The notes under the pieces are model-generated. The model had not been told where the DNA came from. It worked only from the letters and a program-made list of their open reading frames with translations, and did no database searches. Source: a gamma proteobacterium HIMB30 (lineage in GTDB: Bacteria; Pseudomonadota; Gammaproteobacteria; Pseudomonadales; Litorivicinaceae). From it: a stretch of DNA of 64,000 bases. Shown in pieces: positions 9,029-18,540 of the stretch. The translations under genes were made by a program, and so were the position numbers. The stretch spans positions 124,001 to 188,000 of the forward strand of contig AGIG01000034.1 in NCBI GenBank assembly GCA_000227525.2, read 5' to 3'. How positions within the stretch are numbered: position 1 is the first letter of the stretch; each line of letters starts with the position of its first letter.

Positions 9029-9582
9029 GTATTCGTGGCCTTGATTTGTCGTAAACGTTTGACTAGCTGCAACATGCTTCCAAAACTCTCATCGCTCGTA
9101 TTCCGAACCCACTCAAACAAAACCATCTCGATCGTCACAATCATCGCTCCAGCAGCTTGCATCCGAGCCAGAGCCGCAATTTTGTCAATCGAATCTCGAG
9201 AAGCCACAAGATCAGTAACGACAAACACCTGCTTTTGTGCCTCCAATAGATCCATCACAGTCTGAAATACACAGACATGAGACTCCATCCCACAAACAAT
9301 CACCTGCTGTTGAGGCGCGATAACTTGGACCGAATGCTCTTTAATTGCCGAAAATGCAGTCTTATCCACACGCATCGCCGTCTTCGGGACCTCAAAAACG
9401 GTGTTGCCGAGTTTGGCGGCACAATGTTCTGTGACCACCACAGCAGCCTGCTGATCGCTCAACCAGGCCATCAATCGCTCGCACATTGAGGCAACCAGAT
9501 TACCGAATTCAACTTCGGGTACTAATCGTTCCTGCATATCAATGAACAATACAGACGCCCGGTGCCGATCGATTACTGCCAT
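9025..9582 (-). CDS. Isochorismatase-family cysteine hydrolase (YcaC-like)
   Basis: 185 residues with the catalytic triad of the family: Asp15 (LFIDMQERL), Lys74 (RVDKTAF) and Cys104 (VCGMESHVCVFQT). The cis-peptide segment before the cysteine is also present. Cys-containing members are amidases, nicotinamidases or YcaC-type hydrolases of unknown substrate, not true isochorismatases. It is the first gene of a two-gene unit with the overlapping MFS carrier. The ATG at 9582 follows AAGGAGAC. The intergenic region with the divergent AEC gene is about 97 bp. Confidence 0.88.
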   Translation of the reverse strand: MAVIDRHRASVLFIDMQERLVPEVEFGNLVASMCERLMAWLSDQQAAVVVTEHCAAKLGNTVFEVPKTAMRVDKTAFSAIKEHSVQVIAPQQQVIVCGMESHVCVFQTVMDLLEAQKQVFVVTDLVASRDSIDKIAALARMQAAGAMIVTIEMVLFEWVRNTSDESFGSMLQLVKRLRQIKATNT

Positions 9583-9679
9583 GATTGTCTCCTTGTGCGC
9601 GCATTAAGGCATGCAAACTCAGAATCCACAAGACGTCCATCTTTTATGGTTTAATCGCGCAAATGATTTGACGAACCTT

Positions 9680-10615
9680 ATGCTTCATATTTTTCTCAAC
9701 ACCCTGCCATTCTTTGCGTTAATAGCACTCGGCTACGGTGCAGCCAAAACCGCAATTTTTTCGAAAAACGCAACCGTCCACTTGACGAAATTCGTCTTTT
9801 ATTTCGCGCTCTCAGCGATGCTTTTTAAGTTCTCATCAAACCTTTCACTGAAAGAAATCCTTGAGTGGGACTTCATGGCCGCCTATTTGATTGGGTCGAT
9901 GGCGCTTTATGTGATGACCGCACTGATCGCAAGGCTCCGAGGAACCTCATTCGATATCTCGGTGATCGAAGCACAATGCTCGGTCATTGGAAATATGGGC
10001 TGGATGGGTCTGGCAATGATTCCGATTTTGCTCGGTGAGCAATCGATCAGCTATGTGATTATGGTGCTCATCATCGACCTCATCGTATTTGGTCCCTTGA
10101 TCGTTATCCTGCTTGTTGCGCATCGTGAAGGACAGATCAGCCTGAAAGTATTCCAGACAATTGGATTGGGTTTAATGAAGAATCCATTGGTGCTTTCAAT
10201 TTCAACAGGACTTCTTTGGGCAGCATTTGAAATCCCCGTTCCTGAACTCCTGAATCGCTTCATGACGATTCTCGGGGGCGCATCCACACCAGGCGCACTT
10301 TTTGCGATTGGCGCTTCGATGGCGTTCGCAGCCAAAGGGCAAATCGCAATCCCGCTCTATTTATCAGCGAACAAATTGATCATCCATCCATTGCTGGTCG
10401 GTATCGCATCATTACTCGTTTTCCAGATTGATCCATTCGCAAGCGCCGTCATGATTGCATGCGCAGCCATGCCTGTAGCCGGAAACGTGTATATGATTGC
10501 AACGCATTATGGCTTGCCAGGTGAGCGTATTTCGATTGCGATTTTGATCTCAACAACCGTAAGTATCGTCACCATCTCTCTAATTATCAGCTTGGTAACG
10601 CAGTTTTACACCTGA
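9680..10615 (+). CDS. AEC (auxin efflux carrier) family transporter
   Basis: About 311 residues with ten hydrophobic segments in two five-helix halves. The N-terminus (LNTLPFFALIALGYGAAK) and the mid-protein PGALFAIGASMAF motif are typical of AEC permeases such as MdcF or YwkB-like proteins, which move malonate, malate or similar anions. An ATG at 9611 would add 23 hydrophilic residues; I prefer ATG 9680 because the first helix of family members starts there, but 9611 has an AAGG motif nearby and cannot be excluded. The substrate is unknown. Confidence 0.85.
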   Translation: MLHIFLNTLPFFALIALGYGAAKTAIFSKNATVHLTKFVFYFALSAMLFKFSSNLSLKEILEWDFMAAYLIGSMALYVMTALIARLRGTSFDISVIEAQCSVIGNMGWMGLAMIPILLGEQSISYVIMVLIIDLIVFGPLIVILLVAHREGQISLKVFQTIGLGLMKNPLVLSISTGLLWAAFEIPVPELLNRFMTILGGASTPGALFAIGASMAFAAKGQIAIPLYLSANKLIIHPLLVGIASLLVFQIDPFASAVMIACAAMPVAGNVYMIATHYGLPGERISIAILISTTVSIVTISLIISLVTQFYT

Positions 10616-10663
10616 AATCAGAGCGATCTCGCGCTCACTATACCCCGCTCGTTTAAGGACCAA

Positions 10664-11545
10664 CTACTCACTTGCAGCGCTCGATTTAATTGGCTTTCGT
10701 GTCGCCAAATACACGCCGGCACTGGCGATGATAAAGCCGATCATATCGAGAGTCGTTAGCCCCTCATTTAATAATATCCATCCAATGATTGCGGCCACGG
10801 GTGGTACTAAAAAGAAGAGTGCTGATGTTTGGCTCGCCGAATTATGATTAATCAAATACATCAAAATCGAAAATGCACCAAAACTGACAGCAATCACCAA
10901 CCATCCCATCGATATCCCAAAAGACAAGGTCAATTTAATCGTAGGATCCTCAATCCACCACATCACGCATCCATGAAATACAGCGGCAGATAGAGCCTGA
11001 AATGCGTTATTCGTAGCAAGTGGCAGCGTCTGTGAAAACTTCCTTTGCCAAATCGTACCTGCGGTAATTGCAATCAGAGCAATCACATTGGCGATCAACC
11101 CATCAATTGCAAACTCAGATCCAAAGTCCACACCAAGAACGATCGCAGCACCACCGAATCCGAAGCTGAGTCCAATCCAATTTTTAAAAGAAATCTGCTC
11201 GCCCAATAGAAATCCGGCAAGAATCGCCGTCAGTATAGGCTGGATGCAGACGATCAGCGCCGATACTCCCGCTGGTATTCCGACACTGAATGAGTACCAG
11301 CAACCGCCTAAATACAACCCATGGAACAATAATCCGGTGATCACCGAATGCCTGAGATCACGACGATTGATTTTTGAAAACTCAGCGAGAACCCAGGCAA
11401 CGCCGAAAAAGCCGACAGCGACAATTGCAAACCGAAAAGCGAGAGCCGCAAAAGGAGTCGCGTCTTGAGTCGCGACCGAACCCGTCGCAAAAGCAGATGC
11501 CCAAAGAACGACAAAAGTTAATGGAAATACATATGAAACCAGCAT
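10664..11545 (-). CDS. EamA (DMT superfamily) permease
   Basis: 293 residues with ten predicted helices arising from two EamA repeats. The first repeat has FVVLWASAFATG and a later PAGVSALIVCIQPILTAILAGFLLGE segment; the second ends with a PPVAAIIGWILLNE region. Such proteins export amino acids and other metabolites across the inner membrane. The ATG at 11545 follows AAGGGGACCT. It lies 40 bp behind the preceding MFS gene on the same strand and may be co-transcribed with it. Substrate unknown. Confidence 0.88.
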   Translation of the reverse strand: MLVSYVFPLTFVVLWASAFATGSVATQDATPFAALAFRFAIVAVGFFGVAWVLAEFSKINRRDLRHSVITGLLFHGLYLGGCWYSFSVGIPAGVSALIVCIQPILTAILAGFLLGEQISFKNWIGLSFGFGGAAIVLGVDFGSEFAIDGLIANVIALIAITAGTIWQRKFSQTLPLATNNAFQALSAAVFHGCVMWWIEDPTIKLTLSFGISMGWLVIAVSFGAFSILMYLINHNSASQTSALFFLVPPVAAIIGWILLNEGLTTLDMIGFIIASAGVYLATRKPIKSSAASE

Positions 11546-11585
11546 AGGTCCCCTTCAAGGGCATCAGACGAACGGTTTTTTCCAA

Positions 11586-12761
11586 TCACACGGAGTTTTC
11601 GGCCTCGGGTATTGGATCTGATAATAATGATCGCATCGCAAGCAATCCTAAGACGGGACCCGGCAAAAGTAACCACACCACGTAGGTATCCAATCGATCG
11701 ACCCAACTGGTAAGAATCATAATGGAGCCAATCGAAAGAAAAAATCCAAGACTGTTTTGAATTGCCAACGCGCTGCCAACCATATCCGCGGGACATGATT
11801 TCGAGGAAATCGCCGAAAATTGTGCCGAATCAGCAATCACAAAGAACCCCCACACAAGTAACGCACACATCGCCACTCCTGGCACCGCCTCAATCAGTGG
11901 GTACATCAAGCATACAGATCCTGAAATCAATAACGACACGAAAGCGACACGCCCACTACCCCATTTCTGGCTCTTGATACCGCCCCACACGGCACCGAGC
12001 AATCCAACGCCGATCACTGCAAACGACCACAACGACACATCGATTGAGCTGCTCTCCGTCATCGCCGAAGCAACCAGCCAAGGGACCATCGTCCAGAAAG
12101 CATACAATTCCCACATGTGTCCAAAGTAGCCAAACGCAGACGCACGAAAACGTTTGATTTTAAAACTTTGAAAAACAGAACCCCACTGGATTGTCCCGGT
12201 TTGTTTGACTCCAAATGGGCCTTCGCCAATGAAGAGAACAGCCAAGCCTCCAACCATCGCAAGGGTTGAGACAAGGGTCAGTGTGACACGCCAATCGGCA
12301 GATAATAATAACCCACTGAAAAGATGCGGAGACGCCGTACCGAGGGTCAACATACCAACCATCATCCCAAGTCCAACACCGGGGAGATTTGAAGACCAAC
12401 TGACGATCAGTTTCATTCCAATTGGATAAATTCCGGCCAAGCTGATGCCAACGATGAATCGGTAGACCAGCCCTTCAGTCAGTCCAGTGGCTTGATAGGC
12501 AAATAGTAGATTTGCCACACATCCAAGGATCGAGGCGCAGAGAAAGATATGGGAAGGTGCGAAACGGTCAGCAACGTTTGATATCGCAAGACCCAAAGTT
12601 CCCATAATGAAACCGGCCTGAACAGCACCTGTCAGTAGTCCAATGTCCGATGGGATAAGACCCCATCGCGAGGTCAGATCAACTGAGACACCGTTCACAC
12701 TGAACCAAAGCGTACAGCCCAAAAACTGGGCGATCACAATGAGAATGATGGGCAAACGCAT
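11586..12761 (-). CDS. MFS transporter
   Basis: About 391 residues and twelve hydrophobic segments; the N-terminal region has QFLGCTLWFSVNGVSVDL and ISNVADRFAPSHIFL in the loop 2-3 position. The Trp/Phe-rich first helix is seen in MFS groups annotated as nitrate/cyanate or general metabolite carriers. TTG 12764 and ATG 12761 are adjacent; ATG chosen. It lies upstream of the EamA permease in the same direction. No substrate prediction is justified. Confidence 0.82.
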   Translation of the reverse strand: MRLPIILIVIAQFLGCTLWFSVNGVSVDLTSRWGLIPSDIGLLTGAVQAGFIMGTLGLAISNVADRFAPSHIFLCASILGCVANLLFAYQATGLTEGLVYRFIVGISLAGIYPIGMKLIVSWSSNLPGVGLGMMVGMLTLGTASPHLFSGLLLSADWRVTLTLVSTLAMVGGLAVLFIGEGPFGVKQTGTIQWGSVFQSFKIKRFRASAFGYFGHMWELYAFWTMVPWLVASAMTESSSIDVSLWSFAVIGVGLLGAVWGGIKSQKWGSGRVAFVSLLISGSVCLMYPLIEAVPGVAMCALLVWGFFVIADSAQFSAISSKSCPADMVGSALAIQNSLGFFLSIGSIMILTSWVDRLDTYVVWLLLPGPVLGLLAMRSLLSDPIPEAENSV

Positions 12762-12859
12762 CAAGCATCCTTGCTCGTTAACTAAACGAGCACCATACCT
12801 TTAACCTTAGGTCTCTGGCTACCGGCTGAATCTAATTTGGATGTTCGCTTGGGAGGCAA

Positions 12860-12884
12860 TTACGCCGACAGGACGTCGGCGTAA
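12860..12884 (-). terminator. Perfect 10-bp inverted repeat after the liv-type operon
   Basis: TTACGCCGAC, a five-base loop, then GTCGGCGTAA: a perfect 10-bp stem directly behind the stop of the last ABC gene. The U-tract in the minus direction is weak, so it could be a Rho-independent terminator with a poor tail or a 3' stabilising stem. Confidence 0.55.
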
Positions 12885-12887
12885 TCC

Positions 12888-13658
12888 TTAAATCGCGAGG
12901 TAATCGTGACGCAGCTGCTCGTTCTCGAGCACTTCTTCCGCTGAGCCATCAAAGACCACTGAACCGGTATCCATAATTACAGATCGGTCCGCAAGCTTCA
13001 AAGCAGCAACAGCATTCTGCTCGACGATAATTGTCGTGATTCCAAGAGACTTAATATCCCGCAAGGTACGTTCGATCTCTTGTACGATCACAGGAGCTAG
13101 CCCTTCATACGGCTCATCAAGTAGCAATAATTTGACATCGCGAGCAAGCGCACGACCAACAGCAAGCATCTGCTGCTCACCGCCTGACAAAGTCACGCCC
13201 TCTTGATTCCGACGTTCTTTGAGACGAGGGAATAGATCGTAAATACGATCGATCCCCCAACCAATCGGCTCTTCAATCTGAGCCAAAATCAAGTTCTCTT
13301 CGACTGAGAGCCCTGGGATGATCCGGCGATCTTCAGGAACCAAAGAGACTCCGCGTTGTGACGCTTCATACGCTTTCATCGTATGCAAAGCCTCATGATC
13401 CAACCAGATCTCGCCACGCCGTACCTCAGGGTCATCGCATCGCGCGATGGCTCGAAGCGTTGAGGTCTTACCCGCCCCGTTTCGTCCAAGCAATGCCAAG
13501 ATTTCGCCTTCGTGAATATTAAAGCTTACACCCTGGACGATATAGGATTCAGCATAATACGCATGAATGTCTTTCACCGAGCAAAACGCGGTCGGTGTTC
13601 CAAGGTTTGTTGTCTGCACAATCTCGGTCGGACCGTTATACACCTGTTGCTCCGTCAT
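12888..13658 (-). CDS. livF: Branched-chain amino acid type ABC transporter ATP-binding protein (LivF-like)
   Basis: 256 residues. Walker A GRNGAGKT (58-65), signature LSGGEQQ (157-163) and Walker B LLLLDEP (177-183) are intact. The order and the LAPVIVQEIE region after Walker B place it with LivF. It has about 25 extra residues before the usual family start, but the GTG/ATG-proximal start overlaps the LivG stop by 4 bp, which supports the long form. It energises import together with the LivG subunit. Last gene of the operon; the stem-loop at 12860 follows. Confidence 0.92.
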   Translation of the reverse strand: MTEQQVYNGPTEIVQTTNLGTPTAFCSVKDIHAYYAESYIVQGVSFNIHEGEILALLGRNGAGKTSTLRAIARCDDPEVRRGEIWLDHEALHTMKAYEASQRGVSLVPEDRRIIPGLSVEENLILAQIEEPIGWGIDRIYDLFPRLKERRNQEGVTLSGGEQQMLAVGRALARDVKLLLLDEPYEGLAPVIVQEIERTLRDIKSLGITTIIVEQNAVAALKLADRSVIMDTGSVVFDGSAEEVLENEQLRHDYLAI

Positions 13659-14413
13659 ACTTCCGCGCCTCCTAGATACGCTTCCTTGACCCGAGGATCG
13701 CCTTTAATTTCCTCCGGCAAACCCTCGACAATGACATGCCCTTGCGCAAGGACACTGATCCTCTCAGCAAGCGAAAACACCACGTGCATATCGTGCTCGA
13801 TAATCGCCATGGTAAGACCACGTCCAGCGATCGTTTTTAAGAGATCAATCGTATTGTTGGTATCAGCTCGTGCCATACCAGCCGTTGGTTCGTCGAGAAG
13901 CAATAATTTAGGCTCCTGTGACAGACACATCGCAAGTTCAAGCCGGCGTTTGTCACCACGAGATAGGGAACCGGCGATCACATCCCGCTTCTCCCAAAGA
14001 TTGACGTCATCCAAGAAATGATGCGCCTTGTCTAAAATATCAGCCTGCTGATCGCCCCGTGACCATAGATTGAGCTTAAACGCGCCATCACGGTGAGCGA
14101 GTAACGGAATCATCATATTTTCAAGAAGCGTTAGGTCGGTGTAAATCTCTGGTGTTTGGAACACTCGCGAGATCCCCAACTGATTAATCTGGTGTGGCTG
14201 CACACCAAGCATACTCTGGCCATTAAACATGATTGAGCCGGTATCTGGACTCAGTTTTCCAATAATGTTATTAAGCAACGTAGATTTACCGGCACCATTC
14301 GGTCCAATGATTGCGTGAACGGTTCCTTCTTTGACGGTCAAGTTCACATCATCCAACGCTTTAAGTCCGCCAAAGGAAAGGTTAACGCCGGAAATCTCAA
14401 GAATATTTGACAT
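13655..14413 (-). CDS. livG: Branched-chain amino acid type ABC transporter ATP-binding protein (LivG-like)
   Basis: 252 residues. Walker A GPNGAGKST (37-45) and Walker B LLLLDEPTAGMA are clear. The signature reads LSRGDKRRLELA in place of LSGGQ; this divergent form is common in LivG. The LivG-specific long insertion between Walker A and the signature (QLGISRVFQTPEIYTDLTLLENM) is present. It overlaps the downstream LivF gene by 4 bp and sits 11 bp behind LivM. Confidence 0.92.
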   Translation of the reverse strand: MSNILEISGVNLSFGGLKALDDVNLTVKEGTVHAIIGPNGAGKSTLLNNIIGKLSPDTGSIMFNGQSMLGVQPHQINQLGISRVFQTPEIYTDLTLLENMMIPLLAHRDGAFKLNLWSRGDQQADILDKAHHFLDDVNLWEKRDVIAGSLSRGDKRRLELAMCLSQEPKLLLLDEPTAGMARADTNNTIDLLKTIAGRGLTMAIIEHDMHVVFSLAERISVLAQGHVIVEGLPEEIKGDPRVKEAYLGGAEV

Positions 14414-14424
14414 AAAACTCTCCC

Positions 14425-15555
14425 TTACTCCGCACCATCTTTTTGGGTCTTATCAAAGAAACGACGCTTGATTCGCTCGATCCCTTCCATAATTCCGCCA
14501 GGCAAGAAAATCACTACCAGCATGAACAACAGACCAAGCGTTAGGTGCCATCCCTTCCCAACAAACAACGAGACCACACTCGCGATGAAGGTTCCTAGCG
14601 TATCGGGTAAAAATGAAAAGAGATCCACGAGAACTGACTTATCAATCGCAGAGAAAATATTTTCTGCATACTTGATGACCGCAGCACCAACGACTGGCCC
14701 TACCAAAGTGCCTATACCGCCGAGAATTGTCATCAAAACAACTTCTCCCGAAGCAGTCCATTGCATCCGCTCGGCACCAGCCAGAGGGTCCACCGCCGCC
14801 ATCAAACAACCGGCTAGACCGGCATACATGCCTGAGATTACGAAGGCTGCCAACTTGTAAGGACGTGTGTTCAATCCGGTATACATCATCCGCGTTTGAT
14901 TCGTTTTGATACCGCGAAGCATCGAGCCAAACGATGAGCGAGTGATTCGAATCGAAATATAAAACCCAACTATTAAGAAAAACGCACAAAAATAAAAGCC
15001 GAAAAGTCCATCCCAAGCTCCCATTTCGATGCCGAAGACATTTGTCGGAGGAATACCCGCACCAGCTTCCGCAGCACCATCGAGAACCCGAGGGTCAGCC
15101 GTTGTCAGCTGTAGCCCTGTCTCACCGTTTGTGATTGGCGTCAAAACCGAGTACGCCAAGTTGTATGACATCTGTGCAAGGGCCAGCGTCAAAATGGAAA
15201 AATAGATCCCGGTTCTTCGGAGACAAATGAAGCCGATAACTAACGAGAAAATCCCTGCGACCAGAGTCCCAAAAATGATTGCCGGGATGACGTTCATTGT
15301 CATCAACTTGAATATCCAGACTGTGGCGTATGATCCAACACCGATGAAGGCTGCGTGGCCAAACGAAAGATAGCCGGTTTGCCCGAATAGGATGTTAAAT
15401 CCAATTGCGAACAACCCAAAGATTGCAAACTTTTGCATCAAGTCTGGATAGGCTGCCCCGAACGGCTGTAGCCAGATCGGCATCGCCAGCACGACTGCTG
15501 TGAACGCTAAAAAGAGAGTTAAGTCCGAGCGTGGAGTAATTGTTGATTTCGCCAT
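14425..15555 (-). CDS. livM: Branched-chain amino acid type ABC transporter permease (LivM-like)
   Basis: 376 residues, about ten hydrophobic segments. The family motifs [18 protein letters not shown] near the N-terminus and the cytoplasmic coupling region ([14 protein letters not shown]) followed by [16 protein letters not shown] are present. It is somewhat longer than typical LivM, mainly from a periplasmic insert around residues 135-170. It forms the inner-membrane channel with LivH, whose stop is 3 bp upstream. Confidence 0.92.
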   Translation of the reverse strand: MAKSTITPRSDLTLFLAFTAVVLAMPIWLQPFGAAYPDLMQKFAIFGLFAIGFNILFGQTGYLSFGHAAFIGVGSYATVWIFKLMTMNVIPAIIFGTLVAGIFSLVIGFICLRRTGIYFSILTLALAQMSYNLAYSVLTPITNGETGLQLTTADPRVLDGAAEAGAGIPPTNVFGIEMGAWDGLFGFYFCAFFLIVGFYISIRITRSSFGSMLRGIKTNQTRMMYTGLNTRPYKLAAFVISGMYAGLAGCLMAAVDPLAGAERMQWTASGEVVLMTILGGIGTLVGPVVGAAVIKYAENIFSAIDKSVLVDLFSFLPDTLGTFIASVVSLFVGKGWHLTLGLLFMLVVIFLPGGIMEGIERIKRRFFDKTQKDGAE

Positions 15556-15558
15556 AAT

Positions 15559-16569
15559 TTAATCCTCCATGACTCCTTTTCGTCCCATCAAACCACGAGG
15601 ACGAACTAACAAAACAATCATCGCGATCAGATAAATAATAATCTGGTCAATGCCAGGGAAAATTGATTTTACTTCCGTCATCGAAGCCAACGACTGCAAA
15701 ATACCGAGCAAGAATCCCGCTGCGACTGCGCCCGGTAATGATCCCATACCCCCAACGACGACCACGACGAATGACAAGACAAGGAAGTCCATCCCCATGT
15801 GGTAATCGGGCGGTAATATCGGGGTGTACATCAGACCCGCTAGCCCGGAAACAACTGCAGCGATACCGAAGACTGTGCTGAACCGTTTGGTAATGTTAAT
15901 GCCGAGTAATTGTACAGTTTCCCGATCTGCCATCCCGGCGCGAACGACCATCCCGAACGTCGTAAACTGCAAGAAAGAGAAAACAGCAACAATAATTCCC
16001 ATCGAGAAAATAAAATAAACGAGTCGCCACGCGGGATACGCGAGGTCCATGCCTAACAATGCCCCTAAATTGACCGTACCGGTGAACAAATCAGGCGCAG
16101 ATTGCGGAATCGGGTTGGCTCCATACATTGCTTTGATAATTTCCTGCAAAACAATCGCCAATCCGAAGGTAACGAGAATTTGATCAGCATGCGGACGCTT
16201 ATAAAAATGCCGAATCAACCCTCGTTCCATCGCAAGACCGATCCCAAGCATGACTGGAACAGCCACTAACAATGAGATAGGAACAGACCAATCGATGATT
16301 AAAGTGCCGGTATCACCCAGCCACATTTCGAGGTAAGGAACATCCTTGTAAGCCTCGAAGAACGTCACCGATTCATCACGCACTTTTGCCGATGCTGTGA
16401 TCAGCTTATTCACTGTCACTGCACAGAAGGCACCGAGCATGAACAGCGCGCCGTGGGCAAAATTCACGACTCCAAGTGTTCCGAAAATTAGTGTAAGGCC
16501 CAATGCAATCAGTGCGTAAGCACCGCCTTTGTCCAGACCATTCAATATCTGTAGAAGAATAGCGTCCAC
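15559..16569 (-). CDS. livH: Branched-chain amino acid type ABC transporter permease (LivH-like)
   Basis: 336 residues. The hallmark N-terminus (GLDKGGAYALIALGLTLIFGTLGVVNFAHG) and the C-terminal VVVVGGMGSLPGAVAAGFLLG identify LivH. A soluble insertion of about 35 residues near positions 40-75 makes it longer than the ~300-residue E. coli protein. A 71-bp gap containing a stem-loop separates it from the binding-protein gene. Confidence 0.92.
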   Translation of the reverse strand: MDAILLQILNGLDKGGAYALIALGLTLIFGTLGVVNFAHGALFMLGAFCAVTVNKLITASAKVRDESVTFFEAYKDVPYLEMWLGDTGTLIIDWSVPISLLVAVPVMLGIGLAMERGLIRHFYKRPHADQILVTFGLAIVLQEIIKAMYGANPIPQSAPDLFTGTVNLGALLGMDLAYPAWRLVYFIFSMGIIVAVFSFLQFTTFGMVVRAGMADRETVQLLGINITKRFSTVFGIAAVVSGLAGLMYTPILPPDYHMGMDFLVLSFVVVVVGGMGSLPGAVAAGFLLGILQSLASMTEVKSIFPGIDQIIIYLIAMIVLLVRPRGLMGRKGVMED

Positions 16570-16595
16570 TTCAATTCTCTCTAGTAATTCGTAAG

Positions 16596-16627
16596 AAAAC
16601 GGGGAAGAGTGATCCCGTCCCCGTCTT
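16596..16627 (-). promoter_or_regulatory. Stem-loop between binding-protein and permease genes of the liv-type operon
   Basis: ACGGGGA (16599-16605) pairs with TCCCCGT (16618-16624). In minus-strand RNA the stem extends to 10 bp through AAG/UUU with one G-U pair, then a few U. It probably acts as a partial terminator or 3' stabiliser that lowers permease expression relative to the binding protein. Confidence 0.6.
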
Positions 16628-16640
16628 TAGTCGATGGTAA

Positions 16641-17993
16641 TTAAACCTTGTATGGTCCCAAATCACCTGCATACAGATCAGGTGAGTAGGTGACTTTGTC
16701 ACGATCGACAATGTCAACGACCGACAACAGGTCAAACTGACTTGATGGGTTCTGGTTACCACGTACAACAAGTACGTTCTTGAATACCTGGTGATCAGCA
16801 CCACGGTACAACGATGGTCCGTTGCCCATTCCGTCAAATTCATGATCCTCAAGGGCCTTGATGACCTGAACAGGATCAAATGTACCCGCGCGCTCTACGG
16901 CATCCGCGTAAAGAAGCGTCTGACAGTAGCATGTGTGCGCAGCCTGTGATGGTGGGAAACCATACTCTTGGCCAAATGACTTCGTGAACGCCTGAGAACC
17001 TGCATCCTGCAAACTCCAGTTCCAACCAGTCGAACCAATAATTCCCTTGATGTTCTCACCAGCACCCTGTGCCATCAGACGAGAGAATAGCGGTACGACG
17101 ATCTGGAAGTCCTTACCGTTCACCTGCTTATCAAGAAGACCGAACTGAATTGCTTGAGTCAGCGAGTTCACCATGTCCTTACCGTAGTGGTTCAAGACGA
17201 GTACGTCGGCACCAGAGTTTAGGACAGGTGTGATGTACTGAGAGAAGTCACCCGCACCAAGTGGCGTACGGACAGCGTTCACTGTTCCCCACTTCGCTTG
17301 CGCCGCAGTCGCGTCTTGAATCGACTTCTCTTGCGACCATCCCCATGTGTAGTCCGCAGTCAAGTGATACACCTGACGATCGCTACCGTACTCTGCTTGA
17401 AGTACTGGTGCGAGCGCAGCACCTGACATGTGCGCATTGAAGAAGTGACGGAAACCATAACGACGACGATCCTTACCAGTCGTATCGTTCGAATGGGTGA
17501 GACCCGCCATGAAAATCGTGCCCATCTCCTGAGCAAGTGCCTGAACAGCAATCGCAACACCTGATGAAGAGCCACCCGAGAACATGATTACGCCATCTTT
17601 CTCGATCATCCGCTTGGCCGAAGCACGTGCAGCGTCTGACTTAGTCTGAGTGTCACCAGTAACGAAGTCGACTTTCTTGCCGAGGATACCGTTACCTTTC
17701 AGGTTCATCGGCTTCATTGTCTGCATCATGCCGCCGTCACCTTCACCATTGAGGTGCTTCACAGCAAGCTTGAATGCACGTAATTCGTCCGCGCCCTCAT
17801 CAGCGTATGCGCCTGTCTGGGGAACGTTAAAGCCGAGTGTAACGGTCGCTTTGTTCGTAGGATCATTACGGAAACCATGGCCACCAGCATAGGCGCCTTG
17901 AATCCACAACGCTGGTGCGCTTAACGCTGCACCCGCTGCCAGTGATCCTTTCAAAAACGAACGGCGAGAAACCGAGGTTTTCTTGTCAGTCAT
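16641..17993 (-). CDS. ABC transporter periplasmic substrate-binding protein, Tat-exported (LivK-like family)
   Basis: About 450 residues. A twin-arginine signal (SRRSFLKG, then a hydrophobic AAGAALSAPALW region and a likely cleavage near AYA-GG) indicates export of a folded protein. The mature part is a type I periplasmic binding protein of the Peripla_BP_6 group. It is longer than classic LivK (~370) and closer in size to amide- or urea-type binding proteins, so the ligand need not be leucine. TTG 17999 is ignored; ATG 17993 has GGAG at ideal spacing. First gene of the five-gene operon. Confidence 0.9.
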   Translation of the reverse strand: MTDKKTSVSRRSFLKGSLAAGAALSAPALWIQGAYAGGHGFRNDPTNKATVTLGFNVPQTGAYADEGADELRAFKLAVKHLNGEGDGGMMQTMKPMNLKGNGILGKKVDFVTGDTQTKSDAARASAKRMIEKDGVIMFSGGSSSGVAIAVQALAQEMGTIFMAGLTHSNDTTGKDRRRYGFRHFFNAHMSGAALAPVLQAEYGSDRQVYHLTADYTWGWSQEKSIQDATAAQAKWGTVNAVRTPLGAGDFSQYITPVLNSGADVLVLNHYGKDMVNSLTQAIQFGLLDKQVNGKDFQIVVPLFSRLMAQGAGENIKGIIGSTGWNWSLQDAGSQAFTKSFGQEYGFPPSQAAHTCYCQTLLYADAVERAGTFDPVQVIKALEDHEFDGMGNGPSLYRGADHQVFKNVLVVRGNQNPSSQFDLLSVVDIVDRDKVTYSPDLYAGDLGPYKV

Positions 17994-18018
17994 AATCAAT
18001 CTCCAAAAATTATTGTTA

Positions 18019-18037
18019 TCTGTCTTGTCGAGACAGA
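18019..18037 (-). promoter_or_regulatory. Leader hairpin upstream of the liv-type operon
   Basis: TCTGTCT, five-base loop, AGACAGA: a perfect 7-bp stem about 25 bp upstream of the binding-protein start, close to its ribosome site. A role in mRNA stability or initiation is possible but unproven. Confidence 0.4.
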
Positions 18038-18109
18038 GCCAGCATATTGGAGATAATTGAAAGAGGTTTCAATTGGAAATCAGGAATTTGCGACGATTGG
18101 ATAACATTA

Positions 18110-18125
18110 TTTTGGCATACCAAAA
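18110..18125. promoter_or_regulatory. GntR/FCD-type palindromic operator upstream of the liv-type operon
   Basis: TTTTGGCATACCAAAA is an almost perfect 16-bp palindrome 117 bp upstream of the binding-protein start. Its core TTGGCATACCAA differs at one position from the TTGGTATACCAA core of FCD/UxuR-type GntR operators, and close relatives occur at four other places in this window. Confidence 0.6.
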
Positions 18126-18520
18126 TCGTGTTTAGACTAATGATTAAACTAAGGTCATCGCCTAATAACTTTATTAATTTGTACTAAAATGGAAGATCGT
18201 TCCGTTGAGCCGACCAGAACCTTTCCCGAGCACTAGTTTCTGAGGCATAAAAAGAAGGGCGCGCCACAGATGGATCAGGGTCGTAATCTCTTGGCCCCAA
18301 CGGGAGGATAAAGCTATTAGCCGTTTCCCACGCAGAATCAAATGCCTTCGCGCGACAAGTTCCTTAAAGCACAACACGGGGTTCGGGAGCGTAGACAACC
18401 GCGTAACAACTCTTGTCAAAATATGTTATCTACTCTAATTGAATTGTCGTTCCCAACAGCATTGTGGCCAATGCTTTGGTCATCCCTTCTATTTCGGATG
18501 CATCCCTGCGCTATTCAAAC
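18126..18520. other. Non-coding gap between the liv-type operon and the Lrp gene
   Basis: About 400 bp without a convincing gene. Short frames on both strands lack ribosome sites, have no recognisable composition and overlap each other. The stretch between ~18180 and 18420 is less AT-rich than a typical promoter region, so it may be a decayed gene remnant or hold an sRNA; no terminator or tRNA-like fold was seen. Confidence 0.4.
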
Positions 18521-18540
18521 TTGGTTTGATTTTAAACCAA
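18521..18540 (-). terminator. Possible terminator stem at the end of the Lrp gene
   Basis: TTGGTTT, six-base loop, AAACCAA: a perfect 7-bp stem overlapping the Lrp stop codon. It is AT-rich and lacks a clear U-tract. Confidence 0.35.

Noticed and set aside
10621-10637. GAGCG/CGCTC inverted repeat after the AEC gene as terminator
   Set aside because: Short stem and no U-tract on either strand.
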